Shown here piece by piece: positions 26,401 to 37,912 of a DNA stretch of 64,000 nucleotides. The notes beneath the pieces are model-generated. The model was given only the letters and a program-made list of their open reading frames with translations, made no database searches and had not been told where the DNA came from. The stretch spans positions 4,898,001-4,962,000 of the forward strand of contig NC_046679.1 in assembly GCF_009870125.1 (NCBI RefSeq), in the 5' to 3' direction. The DNA comes from Drosophila pseudoobscura (lineage: Eukaryota; Arthropoda; Insecta; Diptera; Drosophilidae). Both the position numbers and the translations under genes were made by a program. Within the stretch, counting starts at the first letter, position 1. Every line of letters starts with the position of its first letter.

Positions 26401-29400
26401 TAAAGTTATTTGTTAGGCGGGGGGGGATAGGAAACTGGGTACAAAATAGGACTGAAAAAAAGGAAAAATGCATTGGAACAAAAGAAGCAGGACCGTGCGT
26501 CCCACAGGAAAATCTAGGAAGTATCTAGAAATTCCCTTTTAATAGGCTTGACCTACAAAAGGCTTTTCCATAATATTCTACTGGACCCAAGATACCCCTA
26601 CACTTTCAGTCATTCATTAAAAATACCTCCCACCGATAAATTAAGAAATTAATTTAACCATAACCAGCTTTGTCGCCAATTAACATTTCACTGACAAAAC
26701 GAAGCCACCATTAACTGAAATTGATGTTTGTCAGAGAGCGCTCATAGGAGACCCAAAGAAATTATGATAATTTCACGGCAATTTGAGCAGAGACCCATGT
26801 GGCATGTGCCGCGGCAGATACACTCGTAGGTGCGAGATGCGGCAGACTCATAGTCGTAAGTCGTATCTTTGGGTGTGCCCGCAGTCACCTGCAGCTTCTC
26901 CTCGCATTGTGTCTTGTGCGGAGGGGCAGTCCGACAGAAGTGTTAATCAAATTATGAGGCGCTCACACACACAGCAACGGAGTTAAACCAGGCGTGTCAC
27001 GATCTCTTTAACGCTTCAGCTACGCACGCCATTAGGCATTCACACACACACACACACTCGCGCATGCATATAGCCATGATGTATTACGGATTCTGAGCCA
27101 CTGAAGGCGTCGATTAATCATGATCGTGCTGAAATTGAAATTGAAATGTGCGAAAAGTCGAGCTTCGGCTGCGACGTGTGCCGCCTTAGTAAGTGAAGAC
27201 GTCTCCTTCTGCTGTCCATCTCATAGGAGACTCGAATGCCTCCGTGGATTGCCTCTGTCGTTACATAGGTGTGAGAAGACGCATGTGCGTCGTGCCTCAT
27301 GTTGCATAAAACGCCTTTATTAAGCGATAGATAACCGTATCTTGGGTTTAAAAGAACGACTTTGGGATACTCTAGATCTGGCAAGGGTTGGAAATGGTTT
27401 CATTTTAGGACTTTTCGTAGTTTTGTAACATTTTCTTGCAGTTTAAGGCCACTGTTAAACAAGAATTAGTCAAACATCCACAAGTTCTTAACCTATTTAT
27501 CCTATTTCAAGCCCATATTATACATCTATAATCCTCCTTTCCCACAAAGCTAATATACCCTTTCTCACGTGTTACGGAACATCATCAAAGACACGCGTTG
27601 ACAATTTTTATGGCCGGTTCTGGTGCGTATTTGGCTTGGACTTGGACGAGGTGTTGGAGTTTCAGATGGAGTTGGAGTTGGAGCTGGAGCTGGAGTTGGT
27701 CTTCTGATGGGGCAACAGAGCAGAGCAGAGCTCCGTGCTCCGGGCTGCGGGCGCTGTTTTTGGTTTTCCTCACTTTTCCAGAACGTGGCCAAGTGTGGGC
27801 ATTGCCGGTGACAGCTATGCAAATGCCTGGCCATTAAGTCGTTGACTGTTAGCAATGGCTTTTAATTAGCGGCTTGACTTTGGCCTCGACACAGGCCTCA
27901 ACCTGGATCGTTCTGAACCCCAGCATGGCCTCGGGATGGCTCTGTCCGACAGGGACTGGGAAAGGAGGGGCCCCGATTGCCCAGAGACAATGGATGAGAC
28001 ACCTACACTCGTTGTCGTTGACACTTTGACCATTGAGGAAAACGCTTGCTCGCATTTTGCCAATTTCCATGCATAAAGTTCGCATTGAACACCCTCACGC
28101 TTCGTGGTCATTTGCATTTAAATGCCATTGAGCCGCGGCTGAGGCCAAGCTCCAATGGGATGGGTTCAAACGGAGTGAAGATCTCGTTTGCAGCACCACT
28201 TCCTTTCCTTTCCGTTCCTCCCATCCCATGGCAGAGCGCTAGAGCTTTTCCTATTCGGGTTTTCTTTTTTCCTTTGGCTTTGGTTTGGCCTGCCATGTTG
28301 GCCTGCCTCACGATTTCTTCTTTGGCCTCCCGCCCCGTCCTCTGTCCCCGTCCTCTGTCCCCTGTCCCCGTCCTCTGCCGTTGCCGTTGCTGTTGCTTTT
28401 CAGCTTTTGTTTGTTTTACAGCTGCTCGCTTTGATTGAAAAATTATGCACTTGCCATGGCAATGGGCAACGCCAAATTTCCCCTCCAAAAAGAAAAGAAG
28501 AAGCGATTGAAGAAAAGGAAAACCCACTGCAGCACCAGCACCAGCAGCAGCATTGAGGCGCAGAACAACCAAGCCGCTTCCTGCGATGTGAAATTTCTGA
28601 TGCTCTTTTCATTGACCGGAAATGCAAAAGGAAGTGCCCGCAATTATTCGGAAAAGATGAAAAGCAATCCAAAAATACCCTAAGAAATTCAGATAGTATT
28701 TCCAGGAATTGTGCGTACAAACTTTCGGAAATCAAGATTGAAAAGATGGCCTTTGGAAGTCTTTGTTTTCCATCACTTTGTTGAGCAGCCGTCATAGCCA
28801 AGAATCCTCAACTTCTGCATAGAGTAAAAGCCAAAAGACAGACTGACAAAAGTTGGAATCTTAGCACTTGAAGCGACAGAGCGAACGTTTTCCCGTTTAC
28901 CATTAACCATTTTCCGATGCCTGAAAGCGAGGACGGTGGCTTGTTACTTTTCATTTCGCCAACTCCTCCAGCTTGTCCTGCTCATTAGCAATTGCCCGGC
29001 ATGCCGACGGGATGGGACGGGACAGCACGGGACGGGAGGGGACGGGACAGCTGTTGGCAAGTTTTCACCTAATTAAGCAAACAAACGTGTGGGAAATCGA
29101 GGCGGCCATCGTTTGTGCTTTTGGCCAAGATAACTTTCGCCCGGGTTCCCGACTCCCGACCCGACCCAAACCGAATCGAACTGAACCGTTCCAAACGGCC
29201 CAATACGACACGCCCCGTGTCCAGATGTCCCCAGTGTCCAACATCCAATGTCCCCAGAGCCGCCATATCCCCGCCATGTGGAAGGCCAGTGGAAACTAAT
29301 TGCCACGAACATGGGGGCTAAGTAGCCGGAGGAATGCAGCCGAAAACATTTGTCTCTAATTGCGAGCTCAGCCCAATTGGGTAAAGCAAATTAAATTAAA

Positions 29401-32400
29401 TGCAACCTAAACAAACAACCAGAGCAACGGGCACAGGAAAACTGCAACTGCAACTGCAACACTGCAACACTGCCACACTGCCGCAACAGGAAGAGCACCG
29501 CACCAAAGAAGCAACAACAATTTGTGCAAAAATACAAATTGGAACATTTGTAGAGAGGCGCAGGCGTGTAGGCACTGTGAGAATTTATGGCCCTGGTGGG
29601 GTCACTGCCGCAATGGAATGGATAACATCTGGACTGGCTGGCTGGCTGGCTGGCTTGTTGGCTGGCTGAAGACCCAACGGAGATCCAACGACTGCGGATG
29701 GCTGCCTGACGCGTCGTGCGCAATGCGCATGCAAGGCCCAAACAAAACCGAAATGGCAAAGGACATTGACCAGGCCCGAAAGACTCCCTCCTCAGAGTCA
29801 CAGGCAGATAGATACTGAGAGATGGAAAGCCATTAGAAATTAGAGAAATGGTTCAGTACCGTTTGAAGATGCTTCGCTAGATTCGCAAGGTTCGCTTTGC
29901 CCACAGAGAGAGAAGGAGAGAGAACGCAACAATAACAAAAAACCCAGAAACAATTAATAATTGGAATGTATCTCTGGAATCTCCAGAGTCCAGACTTGCG
30001 GCAATTACAGAGACCCGAGGAGCATCTATAGGGTTCATTCGATACAAATTCAATTTCACTCCAAAGATTCGGTAGTCGAAGATGAACTTTGACTTTGAAT
30101 TTGGCTAAACGATAGATCAAATCACAACTGACTTACATTAAATGGTATTGTGAAGGCGTTTGAAACTAAGACTAAAGCTAGAAAAGTCTTCAAAACTTAC
30201 CTTAAAGTATCATCAATTATTCCTTCCACTGCTTCTCTCTTACAGGAAATGGATAAGTTCTGAAAGATAAAATGAAATTTATAGGTTATCTTAAAAACAT
30301 GGCTACAATTTCACTACTTCTTGAACACAGCGGAGGATAATCCTTGAGACTGTAAAATGAAGATCTGCTCAGGATTCCAATCAACGGTTCCACTGTTTTT
30401 CACTCTTTGGGGATGAATAAATGCTGAAAGATAGAGATGTATGAACAACAGTTTGGCTAAAATTGTACTACAATTAGTCACTTTTTCTTAGACAAACACA
30501 CAGAACGAATAGCTCCCTCCTTCAGTCGCCTGCTGGCATCGAAGCAAGATCTTCCTCAGGGTTAAATAGCACCCAATCCCTGGTCAGCGCTTCCGCTTTG
30601 GCGAACTGTGGGACTTTTGCTTTTTCCTGCCTGCGCGTGCGATAGCTGCGTATTCAATTTTTTAGTAGGATCCCAGATCCCAGCCATAGACCTCCTGCTC
30701 TCCATGGGATAGGCTGCATCCCGGACTCGGCTGGAGGTGAGGGCGTGCGTGAAAATTGCTTGAGTGCACAAGGAAGGCCGCCGGCTGGCCACTCTCACGA
30801 GGAGCAGTCGGAGTCGGAAGGCGGGAGGCAGGACAACAATCGCAGTAAGTGATTACGTAACCAGTGCATTGTTCCTGTTCATCTGTTCTTATTTCATTGA
30901 ACAACGCAATGGATGAGCCAGAGGTAGAAGAGTTCGGCTCTTCGTTCGAGATGGGAGTCGCAGCACAGAGCAGAGTGCTCTGCGGCTTATCAGGCACTGT
31001 GGGCGAGGCACAATCAATGGTGGGCAGCAGAGCCATAGTCGGAGGCAGCCAGAGGAAGCTGCTGCAAAATAATTTATTCACAGCCATTATGCGCTGCGAA
31101 TTTATGCCACTTCCTGGTGGAACAACTACAAATAGCCTTTTAAAATGCGATAAAAATAGCGCCAACGGGTCTACAGAGAGAAAACCCCCATAGAATGCAA
31201 AAGGGAAGATGCTACGACTGGTGTTGCTTCTTCTTCTTCTGCTGCTGTTGCACAATGGGTTCCAAGGATGGGGCGTGGTTCTGGCCAAGGCGCACACTCC
31301 CAATGACTTTTAAGCATGAAACCGTAAAATGGTTTTTCAATAAACAGGCAGCAGGCATAGGAGAGCGGGTGGCGGGTGGAGGGCGGCGGGGAGAAGTGCA
31401 GAGACGAGCAGAGATCAGAGGCAGAACTAGACTCTGGGAAACGGGCGAAAACAATGCGACAAATATTTGAATATGTTAATTAGTTCGCTGTTCCTGTTGC
31501 CGTTTTCTGGGCACGATCAGTTCTTCGTTCTCCTTCTATCGCTGGCCGTGCATCGGTGCAGTCTAATTTCATGTGTTGCCATCTTGTTAGCAGCCCCACC
31601 AAGAGCACCAAGAGCACCAGAGGACCAGGGTAACCAGGGCCCAAGTCCCGAGAACCGTTTTGCATCTTCGCACTAGCGCAAAGGCTAACGAGGTTGCCGA
31701 GGCGACTCCGAATTGGTCTGGGACGCCTGCAAGTGCATTTTAGATTCATATTTATATTTATGATTGGTATGCAGGTTGGCCCACACACAGACAGACACAC
31801 ACATACACACAGACAAGGCACAGAGGGAAGCGGAGCGGACCCATCCATATGGAGTGGGCCAATAAAGCTGCCAATGAGCCTGGCTAAAAACAACTGACAG
31901 CATCAGCCTTATAGAGTCACACAGGCCACCAGCGGCTCTGGGGGATCGGGATCTCACTTTTCCCCCTCGCGATTTCCCCGTTCTACGATTTTGTGGCATT
32001 TTTGCCATTTGCACGCAAAGTCAAGTACAAAGTTAAGCTAACAGGGGATTACAGTGGGGATTGGCTAGCTAAGAATCTAATCATCCGATGAGAACCGATG
32101 TGTAAATTGCTTCTTACTAGAGTTTCATTTTTGATCGCCAAGAAGAGATGCCTCCGCAATAAAATTTCCCCTCTAGCCAGTCTCTACTGTACATTCAGCG
32201 GCTTGGGACTCACCTGTGGCATTCTTTGCGTGTGGATGCCGCTGAGGCCGCTGCCACTCCCCGCCACTCGCCTCGTCTCCCGGCATCTGCCATCCCACCG
32301 CCACAACTTGACTCCTCGGACACGGGCTGTAGGTGTTGCCCGGGCCACAGCTGATGCCTTTGACAGCTACTAAATTCTGCTTTTGCTCGCGCGACGCACG

Positions 32401-33060
32401 TTCCTTGTCCAATTTTGGGCAGCGCGATCGCGGGCTGCTTCGCTGGGATTATTCCTCTTTTCTTTTTTGGTTTGGGTTTTTTTTGGCTGGCGCTTATCGT
32501 TTGGCCATAAATTTATGCCGCCTCGTTGTTGTTGTAGTCGTTGCGGCTGCCATGAGGAGGTCCTAGGCCTCCGCTGACCGTGACACGCAATGAAGTTGTT
32601 GTTTCGCCTCTTGTTGGAATTTCCGTGGCTTGTGGCATGTAGAATGCAATTAACGGCACTTGTCCGCTCAAGGGAAATTGACATTTCAACATAATTAGTT
32701 GCTTGTTCTTCAGTAATTGCGTAGTTGGTTGTTCGAAAATGAAAATATTGGTAAATTCAGTACTATTGGGAACGATTAAGATTTTACCGCGCAAACTTCC
32801 CGCCCGATAAATGATATCGTTTCCAATATCGATCAATAATTGTATTTGTACATTACATGTTACTATACATCTTACATTACATATTACATGCTTTTTATCA
32901 TAAAATTTGTATGATCAAAAACATCAAAGGGGGCCAGAAATACAAATTGAAATTGCAAGAAAATATTACTCTAGTATTCCTCGTCGATACTCTTGTGCGA
33001 TACCCACTGCTAGTACGTTTTATCAGTTTCATTAATCTATTATACTTGCCAGTCATTCAC
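26401..33060. other. Spacer between the PAN/ZP gene and Tsp97E
   Basis: No coding exon is supported on either strand. The stretch holds GGAGTTG/GGAGCTG (27,658-27,700), CTGTCCC (28,340-28,370), GGGAC (29,010-29,050) and CTGG (29,633-29,668) repeats, CA and CT tracts, and otherwise unique DNA. Longer open frames (for example minus strand 30,662-31,303) have no domain or splice support. Confidence 0.6.
29633..29668. repeat. (CTGG)n microsatellite
   Basis: Nine CTGG units with one CTTGTTGG interruption. Confidence 0.9.
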
Positions 33061-33069
33061 TTCAAACAA

Positions 33070-33120
33070 TTACTCTTTGGCGCGCGCCAATCGCATCCAG
33101 TCGATAGTATCGATGGCTTT
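33070..33120. promoter_or_regulatory. Orphan promoter-like block: E2F palindrome plus DRE
   Basis: A perfect 14-base palindrome TTGGCGCGCGCCAA (33,077-33,090) contains two overlapping E2F-type half sites. It is followed by TCGATAGTATCGAT (33,101-33,114), which holds DRE-like cores. E2F plus DRE is a classic combination at Drosophila replication and housekeeping promoters. No gene with a start nearby can be recognised; Tsp97E begins 1.2 kb downstream. Confidence 0.4.
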
Positions 33121-33244
33121 CTTCGAAACGGTTATTTGCTCTCTTTGCTCTTTTCAAAACGGTAAAGGTTTTTTTTCGCTTTTTTTTAATCTGGGACTTT
33201 ATTGGTTTTAACTTTATTTGTTTTTGTGAAGTTCTGATAAGAAC

Positions 33245-33362
33245 TTGATTCATTGATCATGATCGGATAAAATTATCTGGGCAGGGCTGAGGGTTCTATA
33301 TAGCTAGTAATATTCCGCGGAAGATTAAAAACGAGGAATATGATAAATTTTCGGTATTTTTT
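33245..33362 (+). repeat. Dispersed promoter-proximal repeat, unit A
   Basis: It shares blocks such as CGGATAAAATTATCTGGGCA, TCTATATAGCTAGTAATATT and AAAAACGAGGAATA with unit B at 34,018-34,250, and in reverse complement with the units at 59.9 and 60.2 kb. It ends in TCGGTATTTTTT, a Motif-6-like site. Confidence 0.8.
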
Positions 33363-33506
33363 AGAGCGAGACCGTATATTTCACCATATTTCCATACCCA
33401 CTTACGTTTTATGTTGCTAGCAACATTAATATGTATGGTCCAGACTCATGTGCCGTGAAATCGGTCAACATTGCTCCACAACATTGCGCGGATTGAGCAA
33501 CAATTT

Positions 33507-33780
33507 GCATACCCTGGGAAATGGATATTATAGAACTGAGAGAATTTTTGTCATCTAATGCACCAATAATGGCCAAAACAAGTCAGTTTCTATTTTAAAG
33601 GTTTTTCAACGATATTTTGAAGGTTTTCGAAATTCGTTTTTTGAATCGAATTTGAATTCGCCTCAGGTCGCTTTTGCAACAATGAGTCTCATTCCATACA
33701 CAAACATGTTGCTAATGCCATGCACACATACCCTGGGGAAATGGATGATATAGAATTGAGAAAATGTTTGTCTTCTAAGG
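33507..33780. repeat. Local duplication between repeat units A and B
   Basis: The segment 33,507-33,560 (CATACCCTGGGAAATGGAT... followed by TAGAACTGAGAGAATTTTTG) recurs at 33,727-33,780 with a few substitutions. The offset is about 220 bases. CAACATTGC-type words are also repeated around it. Confidence 0.7.
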
Positions 33781-34017
33781 CTCAGTAGGTATCAGGATCG
33801 CTATAAATATATACAAGATACTAATAATGTACTTGAATATGTCTAAAAAATGTCAATTTGAGAAAAGGTTTTAATAAATTACGTTTGATCTTCATATAAA
33901 ATTAACGAAATAGGGTGCACAAAGGCCTATACACGCATCATGTCTTCAAATACCTGCAACATTGCGACTGTTTTTGTTGTTGAACTATTTTGCTTAAACC
34001 TTGTTTTAGTCAAAATA

Positions 34018-34250
34018 CAATAAAAGCAAGGAATAAAAACTAGCCAATTGTGTAGAAAAATGATTCATTAATCGGATAAAATTATCTGGGCATGGCTAAA
34101 TGTTCTATATAGCTAGTAATATTCGACGGAAGATAAAAAACGAGGAATACGTATAGTAGAACTTGAATTCGTCAGTATATTTACGGTATATTTTCATATG
34201 AGTTGGTATATTTTGGTATATTCCAGAGGGTTGTACGGTATTTTTTATCG
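34018..34250 (+). repeat. Dispersed promoter-proximal repeat, unit B (Motif-6-rich)
   Basis: This is the most complete copy on the plus strand. It has CAATAAAAGCAAG, then GATTCATTAATCGGATAAAA, then the GCTAGTAATATTC block, GAATTCGTCAGTATATTT, and four GGTATATTT/GGTATTTTT sites, ending in TTTTTTATCG. It finishes about 100 bases before the Tsp97E start codon, so it probably contains or abuts that gene's core promoter. Confidence 0.75.
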
Positions 34251-34350
34251 AAAATTAGTGAAAATTGCGCGACGGAGAAAATCGGGAAATAAATAAAGTG
34301 AATTAAATTAAATTAAATTCATCTCCAGCCGGACCAAAGTGTGCTGCAAC

Positions 34351-35685
34351 ATGTGCGGAGGATTCACCTGCTCGAAGAATGCGCTCATAGCGCTCAACAT
34401 TTTGTATGTGGTAAGGAAACAGGAAAACAAACAAATACAGAAAACCTCAGTGACAAAAACAACAACCAGGAAGTGGAACAACAAATGAAAAGCAGCAGCA
34501 AAAGCAACAATAACTATTGTGTTACGACAAGATTATTAAATTACAGCGCCTAATGGCTTTTTATTGATTTTCTTGTGGCAGGTGCAGCAGACACACGCAC
34601 ATGCATTCGTTGTGTGTGTGTGTGTGTGTATGTGTACCTGTATGTATCCATACGTCCTGCTGCTGGCTTTGTGCCTGCCTGTTGTTCCTCTTGAAAATAG
34701 TCGACCTCCAGTGCACATCTTGAATACTTATGCTCCTCTCCTCTCTACCCACTAGATGATTGGTTTCCTGCTGATTGGCGTGGGGGTCTATGCGCGGGCC
34801 GCCTCCATTGTCACCAATCTGCCCATTGTGGGCGGCATCCTGGCTTGCGGCGTAATACTCATCTGCATCTCCATGCTGGGCCTCGCCGGCGCTGTGAAGC
34901 ACCATCAAGTGATGCTCTTCTTTGTATCCTTTTCAACCACAAGAAAACCTTGCAAGCGCACGCACTGAAAGCGATTTCCACATAGAGCCGAAGGTCGTGG
35001 CCCTCGTGTCGAACAATGACATGAAAAGTGGCCTCATTATGAGTAAAGCAAATTATGACTGGGTCTCAACTGCAATGACGACAGCGCTGGCACCACTCTT
35101 GATAAGCATTTTGTATTCGCTTCCGTGGCTTTCCTTAACCCCTAGACTCTGTCTCTTTCTCTCCCCGCAGTACATGATCATCCTGTTTATGCTCTTCCTC
35201 ATCCAGTTCTCCATTGCCAGCTCTTGCCTGGCCGTCAATTCCGAGCAGCAGCAGCAGTTTGCCGAGCAGGGATGGATGACAGTGCCCCCAGAGTTGCGGC
35301 AACAGGTGCAGGAGAGCCTCCACTGCTGCGGCTTCAATGCCACCAGCAGCATCAACCTCCCGACGTCTCCCCTGGCTCCGACAGACGAACCCTCTTGTGA
35401 GCTGGTGAATCGAAAGTGCTGCGAACAGTCGAACGATGTGGATTGTCATTGCCCCGCTTGTGGTCCCATGCTGGAGGACAAGATCGACTATGCGTTCAAG
35501 CTGTGCGGCGGTCTGGGCATCTTCTTCAGCTTCACCGAGGTGCGTGCATAGAAATATAATGGTGTAAACTAACCAAATCTAAACTCCATCCATCCACATG
35601 CTGCCTTTAGTTTGTTGGCGTCTGGCTAACCGTGCGCTATCGCAATCAAAAGGATCCGCGCGGCTTGCCCAGCGCCTTTCTCTAA
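34351..35685 (+). CDS. Tsp97E: Tetraspanin, TSPAN13/31 type (Tsp97E)
   Basis: This is a four-helix membrane scaffold protein of the tetraspanin family. Exons are 34,351-34,410, 34,756-34,923, 35,171-35,539 and 35,611-35,685, giving 223 residues. The protein begins MCGGFTCSKNALIALNILYV. It has TM1 (about 14-36), TM2 (about 46-66) and TM3 (about 77-98). The extracellular loop carries the CCG motif (LHCCGFN) and further cysteines (KCC, CHCPACG). TM4 is shared between exons 3 and 4, and the tail RYRNQKDPRGLPSAFL closely matches the TSPAN13/31 ending. The start is the first ATG, about 100 bases after a cluster of GGTATATTT sites. The donor at 35,539 can join either exon 4 here or a second terminal exon at 36,285. 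Intron 1 carries a TG microsatellite. The symbol rests on family type and on CG6330-type neighbourhood. Confidence 0.92.
34609..34634. repeat. (TG)n microsatellite in Tsp97E intron 1
   Basis: A TG/TA dinucleotide run of about 12 units. Confidence 0.9.
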
Positions 35686-36020
35686 ATTTTTCACTAAATC
35701 AGTACAGAAATAGTTATCCCCGACATATGTAGCAACAGGCAAAGTTATATCGATTTATGTGTGTGTATCTCTGTCTCCCTGTATCTCTCTTTCTGCGAAA
35801 TGTTGCTATGGATGTGGGGGAGTATTTCATGGGTCATAGACCAGAAGAGAGAGCTCTTTGGGTCTGCATACATCTTATATATTTATACCATCTACAAACA
35901 CATATATATATATACAGATATATATAATCGCATTGCAGCAGAAATATGTACGTAATGTGTTAGGTCGTAATTGATATACAATACAACTTTAGACATATAT
36001 ACACTCATACAGATATAGTG

Positions 36021-36039
36021 TTATATATATATATATATA
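36021..36039. repeat. (TA)n microsatellite
   Basis: A TA run of about nine units between the two alternative last exons of Tsp97E. Confidence 0.85.
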
Positions 36040-36284
36040 GAGGAGGAGAGAGCCAGGTGTTTAATCCATATAAAGCAATCAACAATCCCTTCTTAACCCT
36101 ACACTAACACTCTTTATCTTGAACTAACTAAAAACCAACTGCCGGGCTCTTTGACTAAGCCCAATCGACCAGAGACCAAGGGTGAGACATGTTTAAGCAT
36201 TATTGTGTCCTTATTTTCCTTGCTTTTTCTTATGCAACCCTCTTCGAATGATCTCAGACTAATGTATCTTTGGTTTTCGCTTAG

Positions 36285-36380
36285 GTCTTGGCCGTTTTTC
36301 TGGCACGTCGCTATCGCAATCAACACGATCCCTGCTATCTGCCTGCCCGCGCCGTATTTCCACACAACTATCTGTACTGA
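36285..36380 (+). CDS. Tsp97E: Alternative last coding exon of Tsp97E
   Basis: The acceptor TTTTCGCTTAG precedes a 31-codon frame in phase 0, the phase of the exon-3 donor. It begins VLAVFLARRYRNQHDP and ends NYLY followed by TGA. It parallels the canonical last exon at 35,611 (FVGVWLTVRYRNQKDP...). Both complete TM4 and share RYRNQ.DP, so the two exons look like an internal duplication spliced in a mutually exclusive way. Use of this exon gives a 230-residue protein with a different tail ending in an aromatic residue, instead of PSAFL. That both exons are used is inferred from the intact frame, splice site and conserved motif. Confidence 0.75.
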   Translation, partial: VLAVFLARRYRNQHDPCYLPARAVFPHNYLY

Positions 36381-37345
36381 TCGGCCCAAGGATATGGTTA
36401 AGGATTGAACAATATGGATACAGGAACGATACATGGTGCATTTTTAGTCAAAGGGACGAAGGCTGAATATTCTTATTTGTACAACATATGCGCGTACGTT
36501 TCCTAGCAAGAATCGAATACCATACTCGAACAAGAGATTACCCGAAGGCAGGGGAGAGAGTGCTCAATGCTGCTACTGCTGCTGCTAATTTTTAAACAAT
36601 TTTTATTGTATATGTATAGCTTATTTGAATTGCACAAAGATGGGCGCGGGATATGTACCGCCCCTAAAAGAGATTATGTTTAGCTGTAATGTTTTACTCT
36701 AAGTTAAGTTGTGCTGTTTTCCACACCTTTGTTAGCTATTTTGAAAGCCTTTCTTTGCAACTCGCAACAATCATGAATGACTCAACTGCTGTACCACGAG
36801 AGAAACTACGACAAGAGAAACATTTCGGAAACCTGATCTTCAAGTAGAATCTTACAACCAAGTCAACAATTGTAACTAGCAACCTAGTAAGCAACTAAAA
36901 CTAAACTAAACCTAGACATAACGCAACGTAACACATCAACCTATATACATACAAAACGTGTTTGCATATTCAACAATACTCTCAATGTTAGTTGTGTGTT
37001 AATGATCCAAAAGAACAAAAACGAACAAAAAAATTAAAACATTAAGTAACCCAACTACAAAATATACATGTCAACAATTATATACAACTCTCTAAAAGAT
37101 AGACAACCTCCTACCGCGCATAGGCACACTGCTCTTTTCCACAGCTTCTGCTCTGTTTTTCCGCACTTGCTTGACTTTCTCTGCCACTTTTCTCCCTCTC
37201 TCGCTATCCGTCTCGTAATTTACAGAACAAACACACATCACACCACGCTTCCTCCTTTCACACACACACACACACACAACATATGGAAATAGTTTTCCCT
37301 TGTCTCCACGTTTCCAGTTTCCTTTCGAGCGACAAATAAACCATT
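36381..37345 (+). other. 3' UTR of the distal Tsp97E isoform
   Basis: AT-rich sequence with CT and CA tracts and an AATAAA signal at about 37,335. No other gene is seen. Confidence 0.5.
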
Positions 37346-37689
37346 AGATAATATTCTCTGTATTCTGTGCTGTGATTGAAGTAAATATGATCTTTAAAAC
37401 AACAACAAAACTTGAATCCAGTTTTGAGTTTCATTTACCCATCAGTTTCGTTGCTTAATGAGGAAAGTCCTCCTCCATGCCTCCCAAAGGAGCAGCGAAC
37501 TGACATCATTAGCAAAGTGTCTCCGCTTACCACAAAACTGTCGCCTGTCGCAAAAGTGTCAGACAGTGGAACGAAAGTTCTGGTGGCTGTGCAACAGTTC
37601 TGGCAGAGGACCATTTTCAACTTGCATTTTATAATTAAAATATGTTTTATTTTAGTTTATTTTACAGACAATTTTACTTATAAGTCTAT

Positions 37690-37912
37690 GAAAATGGTCA
37701 ACTAGTGGCTCAAGCTCTTCTGGACCTCAACAAAACTGACCTTGGAAGAGGTAGTGGAGCAGCTTGAGTGACGTTTGTAAGACAGTGGAGCACAACCTTT
37801 AGGAGTCCGTCCGGCTTTATACATGCGGAGATCTGCGGAATATCCAGGCCATGATTGAGGCCATTCCTAACTCGCTGAACAACAAGCCCTTGCTGTTCCG
37901 ACCGTCGCACTA
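37690..37912 (+). pseudogene. Probable frameshifted gene relic, family not recognised
   Basis: Gene-like sequence appears on the plus strand only if frames are changed. AQALLDLNKTDL in one frame is followed by LSDVCKTVEHNL, a stop, then ESVRLYTCGDLRNIQAM and IEAIPNSLNNKPLLFRPS in another. It ends at a stop near 37,911. The amino-acid composition looks like real protein, and there is at least one frameshift and one internal stop in about 200 bases. It might be a decayed retrocopy or duplicated exon. I cannot name the parent. Confidence 0.4.

Noticed and set aside
26745-27235. Direct repeat of CTCATAGGAGAC and small inverted words
   Set aside because: Two 12-base matches 480 bases apart, without longer similarity, do not define an element.
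30215-30440. Apparent duplication of a TTCCACTG...CTGAAAGATA block at an offset of about 165 bases
   Set aside because: The match is short and weak. It cannot be told from chance in AT-rich DNA without an alignment score.
30662-31303. 213-codon minus-strand open frame
   Set aside because: It is rich in Ser, Pro and Arg with no family signature and no conserved block structure. Probably chance in a GC-rich spacer.
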